Positions 32,109 to 37,010 of a DNA stretch of 37,010 nt are shown one piece after another. The stretch is taken from assembly GCF_000215485.1 (NCBI RefSeq), contig NZ_AFMS01000146.1, forward strand, positions 1-37,010, read 5' to 3'. The notes under the pieces are model-generated. The model was not told the DNA's origin, did not search any database, and was given only the letters and a program-made list of their open reading frames with translations. This DNA is from Anaplasma marginale str. Florida (GTDB lineage Bacteria > Pseudomonadota > Alphaproteobacteria > Rickettsiales > Anaplasmataceae). The stretch's first letter is position 1, and each line of letters opens with the position of its first letter. Position numbers and translations under genes: made by a program.

Positions 32109-33941
32109 ATGAATTTTAGGAAAGTGGCTGAGGGGTTGATTGTATGGTCAGCAGTGATTGCCCTCACTGCTGTGCTTTACACCCAGTTTGGTGACAAGAT
32201 TATAGGCAACAAGGAACTACGTGTACCTTTCTCCGAGTTTCTTGTAAAGCTAGATGCTGGGGAAGTTGAGCATGTTAACATAACAGAGCGCGAAATATCA
32301 GGAAAGCTGCGTGACGGCACAAGGTTTAGGACCGGGGGCGTGATATATGATAGCCTGATAAAAACCTTGCACGCTCAGAAAGTTACTTTTGAGTTCTCAT
32401 CTGGAGAAACAGTGCTGGGCATCCTGGGCAGCTTGCTCATTTCCTGTCTGCCGATGTTATCCCTGGTAGTTATATGGTGCATCTTCCTCAAACAGATTCA
32501 GGTTGGGGGCAACCGCACGATGAGTTTCAGCAAGTCCCGCGCAAGGCTTATGACCGATAACCGCGGCAAGGTCACATTCGAAGACGTGGCCGGCATTGAT
32601 GAGGCAAAAGAAGAACTTGTAGAGATAGTAGACTTTCTCAAGCATCGGCAAAAGTTTCAAAAGTTAGGTGGAAAAATTCCGAAAGGGTGCTTGCTGATAG
32701 GCCCACCTGGGACTGGTAAAACGCTGTTAGCTCGTGCAATTGCTGGTGAGGCCAGCGTCCCCTTCTTTAGCATCTCTGGTTCTGATTTCGTAGAAATGTT
32801 TGTTGGTGTAGGAGCCAGCAGGGTGCGGGACATGTTCGAGCAGGGGAAGAAGCATGCGCCATGTATAATTTTCGTGGACGAGATAGACGCCGTAGGCCGG
32901 CATCGCGGCATAGGTCTTGGTGGGGGTAATGACGAACGCGAGCAAACGCTGAATCAGTTGCTTGTAGAAATGGATGGATTTGAATCCAACGATGGCGTAA
33001 TCATAATCGCCGCAACCAACCGCCCAGACGTTCTTGATCCCGCCTTGCTAAGGCCGGGTAGGTTTGACCGGCAGGTTACTATATCCATTCCAGATATAAA
33101 CGGGCGTGAGAAGATTATAAACGTGCACGCTAAAAAGGTGCCCATGGCCCCGGATGTTGATGTCAGAGTAGTGGCAAGGGGGACCCCTGGGTTCTCCGGT
33201 GCTGACCTGGCCAATTTGGTCAACGAAGCCGCGTTGATTGCTGCCAGGCTTAACAAGAAAGTCGTCACTATGAGTGACTTTGAGTACGCCAGAGACAAGG
33301 TCATGATGGGCGCCGAAAGGAGGTCTATGATTATGACGGATGAGGAGCGCCGCCTTACTGCGTATCACGAAGCTGGGCACGCGGTAACGGCATTTCACAA
33401 CCCCGCCTCCGATCCTATACACAAAGCTACTATCATACCGAGAGGTAGAACACTGGGTTTGGTAATGCGCCTGCCAGAAACTGACAGAGTCTCGCACACG
33501 AGAGAAAAAATGCTTGCTGACTTGGTAGTGGCCATGGGGGGCAGGGCCGCAGAGGAGCTGATTTTCGGATACAGTAAAGTGACTAGTGGTGCATCTTCGG
33601 ATATTAAGCAGGCCACAGAATTGGCTAGATCTATGGTCATGAAGTGGGGCATGAGTGATAGTGTAGGACCTCTTTACCACAGCGACGACCGGAACGAGTC
33701 AATTTCTGACAACATGGCAAACCTCATAGACGAGGAGGTAAAGTCTATAGTATCGAAAGCGCTTGAAGAGGCTAAGGCCACCCTGGAAAAGCACATTAAC
33801 TCCCTACATGTGATAGCGGAAAACCTTCTGGAATTTGAGACGCTTACCGGCGACGAAATAAGCGATCTGATGTCCGGCAAGAAAATAACCAGGAATGAGG
33901 GAGAAGCTAAACCAATAAAGCGTTCTTTTGTGCCGGACTGA
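32109..33941 (+). CDS. ftsH: ATP-dependent zinc metalloprotease FtsH
   Basis: Hexameric membrane AAA+ protease degrading misassembled membrane proteins and some regulators. Two membrane segments (about residues 9-30 and 100-125) enclose a periplasmic domain. Walker A GPPGTGKT is near residue 198, Walker [16 protein letters not shown], the second region of homology [19 protein letters not shown], and the zinc site HEAGH near residue 420, with the third ligand in the following helical region. Length 610 aa, normal. Start ATG 32109, 12 bases after tilS, probably the same operon. All catalytic motifs are intact. Confidence 0.97.
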   Translation: MNFRKVAEGLIVWSAVIALTAVLYTQFGDKIIGNKELRVPFSEFLVKLDAGEVEHVNITEREISGKLRDGTRFRTGGVIYDSLIKTLHAQKVTFEFSSGETVLGILGSLLISCLPMLSLVVIWCIFLKQIQVGGNRTMSFSKSRARLMTDNRGKVTFEDVAGIDEAKEELVEIVDFLKHRQKFQKLGGKIPKGCLLIGPPGTGKTLLARAIAGEASVPFFSISGSDFVEMFVGVGASRVRDMFEQGKKHAPCIIFVDEIDAVGRHRGIGLGGGNDEREQTLNQLLVEMDGFESNDGVIIIAATNRPDVLDPALLRPGRFDRQVTISIPDINGREKIINVHAKKVPMAPDVDVRVVARGTPGFSGADLANLVNEAALIAARLNKKVVTMSDFEYARDKVMMGAERRSMIMTDEERRLTAYHEAGHAVTAFHNPASDPIHKATIIPRGRTLGLVMRLPETDRVSHTREKMLADLVVAMGGRAAEELIFGYSKVTSGASSDIKQATELARSMVMKWGMSDSVGPLYHSDDRNESISDNMANLIDEEVKSIVSKALEEAKATLEKHINSLHVIAENLLEFETLTGDEISDLMSGKKITRNEGEAKPIKRSFVPD

Positions 33942-34053
33942 CGCTGGTTTCGCTTGGGTTGCCCCATCATCACTGTTGCAGCTACAAATTTGTCTGGCGG
34001 TCGGTTAGTCACCGCGTGGATCTTCCAGCATATTAATCATTGAGGAGATATCC

Positions 34054-34101
34054 GTGGGCTTTTGTCAATTCTGTTGTGCTTTACTCAGCTTGAGCATATA
34101 A
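34054..34101 (+). CDS. Possible 15-codon leader peptide upstream of secA
   Basis: A GTG start preceded at six bases by GAGGAG (34042-34047) opens a frame encoding [15 protein letters not shown], ending in TAA at 34099-34101, 32 bases before the secA ATG. The peptide is hydrophobic and cysteine-rich. The ribosome site is much better than anything in front of secA itself. Enterobacterial and some alphaproteobacterial secA genes follow arrest peptides (SecM types), but no RGP-type arrest motif is seen here. An alternative is that this ribosome site serves a TTG at 34062 in the secA frame, adding 24 residues to SecA. Confidence 0.3.
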   Translation: MGFCQFCCALLSLSI

Positions 34102-34133
34102 TCCGCGTTCCGGTACCTCTATACGTAGTCCCT

Positions 34134-36749
34134 ATGTTGAGCATGGCAAAGCGGGTGTTCTGGCCGTACGGTTATGGGTCCGGCAGGGCCTCGTTTCACA
34201 AAATTGTCAAGAACATCAACGCGATGGAAGAGGGGCTATCTGCGCTTTCAGATAGCGAACTTTTTTCCAAGACTAGCCATTTCAAAGAATTGCTCGCAAG
34301 CGGCCAGACCTTAGATGACCTCCTCGTTCCAGCATTTGCAGTAGTACGCGAAACCGCGCGTAGGGTGCTGAATATGCGCCACTTTGATGTACAGCTCATT
34401 GGAGGCATAGCCCTACATAGGTGCATGATCGCAGAAATGAAAACGGGGGAAGGTAAAACGTTGGTGGCAACCCTCGCCGCATATTTGGGCGCACTAGAGG
34501 GTGCGGGGGTGCATGTGGTCACTGTGAATGACTACCTGGCGCGGCGCGACTCCGAATGGATGGGCAATATATACCAGGCCCTGGGAATGAGTGTGGGTTG
34601 TATCACGGGGTCATCTTCGGATGAGCAAAGAAAGGCAGCGTACGCGTGTGATGTGCTTTATTCAACAAACAATGAACTCGGGTTCGACTATCTGCGTGAT
34701 AACATGAAATTCGGCAGAGAGTCCATGGTGCAGCGGGGGTTTAATTACGCGATCGTGGATGAAGTAGATTCCATTCTGATAGACGAGGCGAGAACTCCGC
34801 TGATTATTTCTGGACCAGTAGAGCGCGATAGCGCCCTATATGGCAGGGTAGACTCATTAGTGCGGGCACTGACGCCGGAGGATTATGAGGTGGAGGAGAA
34901 GAACAGATCCGCATTCTTGACTGAAGAAGGTGCGGTCAAGGTTGAAAAAATGCTTCTGTCAATGGGGCTCATTCCCGTGGGGTCTTCTCTGTATGATACC
35001 GAAAACATAGTAATGATGCACTACGTGAGCCAGGCTCTGCGTGCCCACAAGCTGTTCGCCGTGGACAAGGACTATATAGTAAAAAATGGCAATGTAGTCA
35101 TAATTGACGAGTTCACCGGACGGATGATGGAAGGGCGCAGGTATTCGGACGGGTTGCATCAGGCATTGGAGGCTAAAGAGAGGCTTACCGTCAACAGCGA
35201 AAATCAAACCCTGGCATCTACCACATTTCAGAATTACTTTCGCATGTATCGCCGCATTTCAGGCATGACTGGAACTGCGGCAACCGAAGCGGATGAGTTT
35301 CTGGGAACGTACAATTTACAGGTAATGCAAATCCCAACCAATGTCCCCGTAAGAAGGGTAGACATGGATGATGACGTGTATTGTACAGAAGAGGAAAAAT
35401 TCGAAGCGGTTATAGACTTTATAGTAGAGTGCAACAAGCGGCTGCAGCCGACACTAGTGGGCACCATTAGCATAGAAAAATCCGAACTTTTGTCTGAGAT
35501 GCTTACAAAAAGAGGAATAAAACATTCTGTGCTGAACGCTCGGTACCACGAAAAGGAGGCATACATCATAGCCCAAGCAGGCAGACCCGGAGCAGTGACG
35601 ATTGCGACCAATATGGCGGGTCGGGGAACAGACATACAACTTGGTGGAAACCCCGAAATGCTTGCGAAAGACGAGCTGTCAGGCATCACATCTGATGAGG
35701 AGCGCAGCGCAAAGTACGAGCAACTCGTGGCACAGACAAAACGTGACAGGGACGTAGTGGTTGCGGCGGGGGGTTTGTGTATTGTTGGCACAGAACGGCA
35801 CGAAAGCAGGAGGATTGATAACCAGCTCCGTGGAAGATCTGGCCGGCAGGGGGACCCCGGATTGTCCAAGTTTTTCCTTTCCTTAGAGGACGATTTACTG
35901 AGAATTTTCGGCTCAGATAAAGTCAAAGGAATGTTAAAAAGCTCGGCATGAAGAGGGGCGAGGCAATTCAGCATAAATGGATAAGCAAGGCTATAGAGCG
36001 CGCACAAAAAAGGTCGAGGCGAGAAACTACGATATACGCAAGTCTCTACTCCGGTTTGACGATGTAATAAATGAGCAGAGACAGGTTGTGTTTGAACAAC
36101 GCAATCAAGTGCTTGACAATGACACATATGATTTCGCATTCATGTATCACAGCGTGAACCAAGATCTGGTTTCGCGCGTCGTCAAGGACAAATATTATGA
36201 CCCTAGCCCGGAAACGTGTGAGCCTCTGTTATCGGAAGTTAAGCGAATATATGGGGTAGAATTAGAGCCTGAGAAGCTGCAAAATTTGGAAACCAAGGAG
36301 CAGGTGGTGGGCTATCTAGATTCATTCGCCCAGGAATTGCTAGAAAAGAAAGCCGCAGAGTTCGTCCACAACGGGGAGAACCTCTGGGATTTTGCCGCAA
36401 GGCGGGTGTTGATCACGTCTTTGGACCATATGTGGATTGAGCATTTGTCTGCGCTTGACAGCCTAAAGTGCGGTATTAACCTCCGCTCCATAGGGCAAAA
36501 AGCCCCTTGAATGAATTTAAAATAGAAAGCTTTCACCATGTTAAAGCACATGCTGTTGAAGTTTCACGAGATGGTGATACAAAAGCTATCAAGCATGCGG
36601 CTAGAGCGGGATGCTAGCCCTGCCACACAGCACATGTTCAGGGCTGCGCGTGGGGCGACTCGCCCTTTAGTGGCATTTCTCGTAATGAGAAGTGCCCCTG
36701 CGGATCTGGCAAAAAATTCAAGCACTGCCACGGCATCCTGCAACTCTGA
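34134..36749 (+). pseudogene. secA: Preprotein translocase ATPase SecA, frame broken by about five one-base indels
   Basis: ATPase driving protein export through SecYEG. The 5' part is intact: Walker A MKTGEGKT (near residue 102), Walker [16 protein letters not shown], and [18 protein letters not shown], ending in [20 protein letters not shown]. The frame is then lost at an A5 run (35936-35940), an A6 run (36006-36011), a C4 run (36503-36506), near 36526-36533 (one extra base) and between about 36618 and 36690. With single-base corrections it continues [56 protein letters not shown] and the zinc-binding tail [17 protein letters not shown], giving about 870 aa, the expected size. As read, translation stops at 35949-35951. 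Start chosen at MLSMAKRVF. SecA is essential, so sequence error is the likeliest cause. Confidence 0.88.
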
Positions 36750-36824
36750 TCCTCTCTCAGAAACGGCTGGGCCCGCGTCGTCGCACTCAGCGCTATTTTC
36801 ACTCACACTGAGTACATTACCATA

Positions 36825-37010
36825 CTAGGAAACGGCACCGGCAGTTTGCGGACGCAACCCACCTATTGAGTTCATGGGAGATCTTTCGTTTTCAAGCTCA
36901 AAGTGAGCTATCGCCCCATCTATGCCGTATTTTTTTATTATGTCGTCAACTATTGACCGCTGGGTTATGGCGGTGCTGATGAAGTTATTGATTTTCATAT
37001 CACATATTCC
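36825..37010 (-). CDS. C-terminal part of an unrecognised gene, cut by the right edge
   Basis: Leftward frame open from the window edge to TAG at 36825-36827, at least 61 codons. It reads through an internal ATG at 36998 (MKINNFISTAITQRSIVDD) and continues KKYGIDGAIAHFELENE, ending in LRPQTAGAVS. No family was recognised. It converges on secA with 75 bases between stops. The frame is longer than expected by chance in such GC content but not decisive; it could also be a complete 57-residue protein starting at 36998. Confidence 0.45.
   Translation of the reverse strand, partial: GICDMKINNFISTAITQRSIVDDIIKKYGIDGAIAHFELENERSPMNSIGGLRPQTAGAVS

Noticed and set aside
35234-36139. 301-codon frame on the minus strand opposite secA
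   Set aside because: Ser/Pro/Cys-rich shadow of the secA coding strand, no motifs, no start signals; explained by codon bias of secA.
36508-36828. Separate small genes downstream of secA (for example from ATG 36538)
   Set aside because: Their products are pieces of SecA in shifted frames, or a wrong frame across the [14 protein letters not shown] tail, not independent proteins.

Overview
The window looks like chromosome of an Anaplasma-type member of the Rickettsiales (Alphaproteobacteria; Anaplasmataceae). Two things point there: roughly 50 % GC, and the gene content and order (rseP-bamA-ompH-fabZ-purH with the lpx genes absent, split F0 genes, isolated ftsA, a glycerol-1-phosphate dehydrogenase). 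A. marginale, A. centrale or A. ovis fits best; this is inferred from composition and gene content, not from a search. No insertion sequence, prophage, integrase or CRISPR array is visible.

Layout. 1-5.1 kb: ribF (cut by the left edge), grxC, then a leftward series of gamma-carbonic anhydrase, sucB, map and prmC. 5.2-8.9 kb: panC, the D,D-carboxypeptidase dacF, a DsbD-like thiol reductase and sdhE. 9.0-14.9 kb: a rightward envelope operon rseP-bamA-ompH-fabZ with purH, then pgsA facing it. 15.5-16.2 kb: a 700-base gap without genes that holds a candidate structured RNA. 16.2-22.6 kb: a divergent heme-copper oxidase-like protein, lytic transglycosylase slt, SURF1 and a large exported pentapeptide-repeat protein. 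22.7-27.5 kb: glycerol-1-phosphate dehydrogenase and the F0 ATP synthase genes. atpB is separated from atpE-atpF'-atpF by about 1.4 kb carrying an opposite-strand orphan gene with an 11-base poly-G tract, twelve perfect 11-bp tandem repeats, and a strong promoter overlapped by a perfect palindrome. 27.6-37.0 kb: ftsA, trkH, tRNA-Ser(GGA), tilS-ftsH, secA (broken by about five one-base indels near its 3' end) and the end of an unknown leftward gene.

The genes cover core functions of a reduced intracellular bacterium: cofactor synthesis (FAD, pantothenate), TCA cycle and respiration (SucB, SdhE, SURF1, F0), outer-membrane and periplasmic biogenesis (RseP, BamA, OmpH, SecA, DsbD-like), peptidoglycan trimming (DacF, Slt), division (FtsA) and membrane quality control (FtsH). 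The most unusual stretch is 24.9-26.3 kb, which combines a potential slippage tract, a repeat array and an operator-like palindrome inside what is normally a contiguous F0 operon. The strongest caution concerns the secA frameshifts, which look more like sequence errors than gene death.
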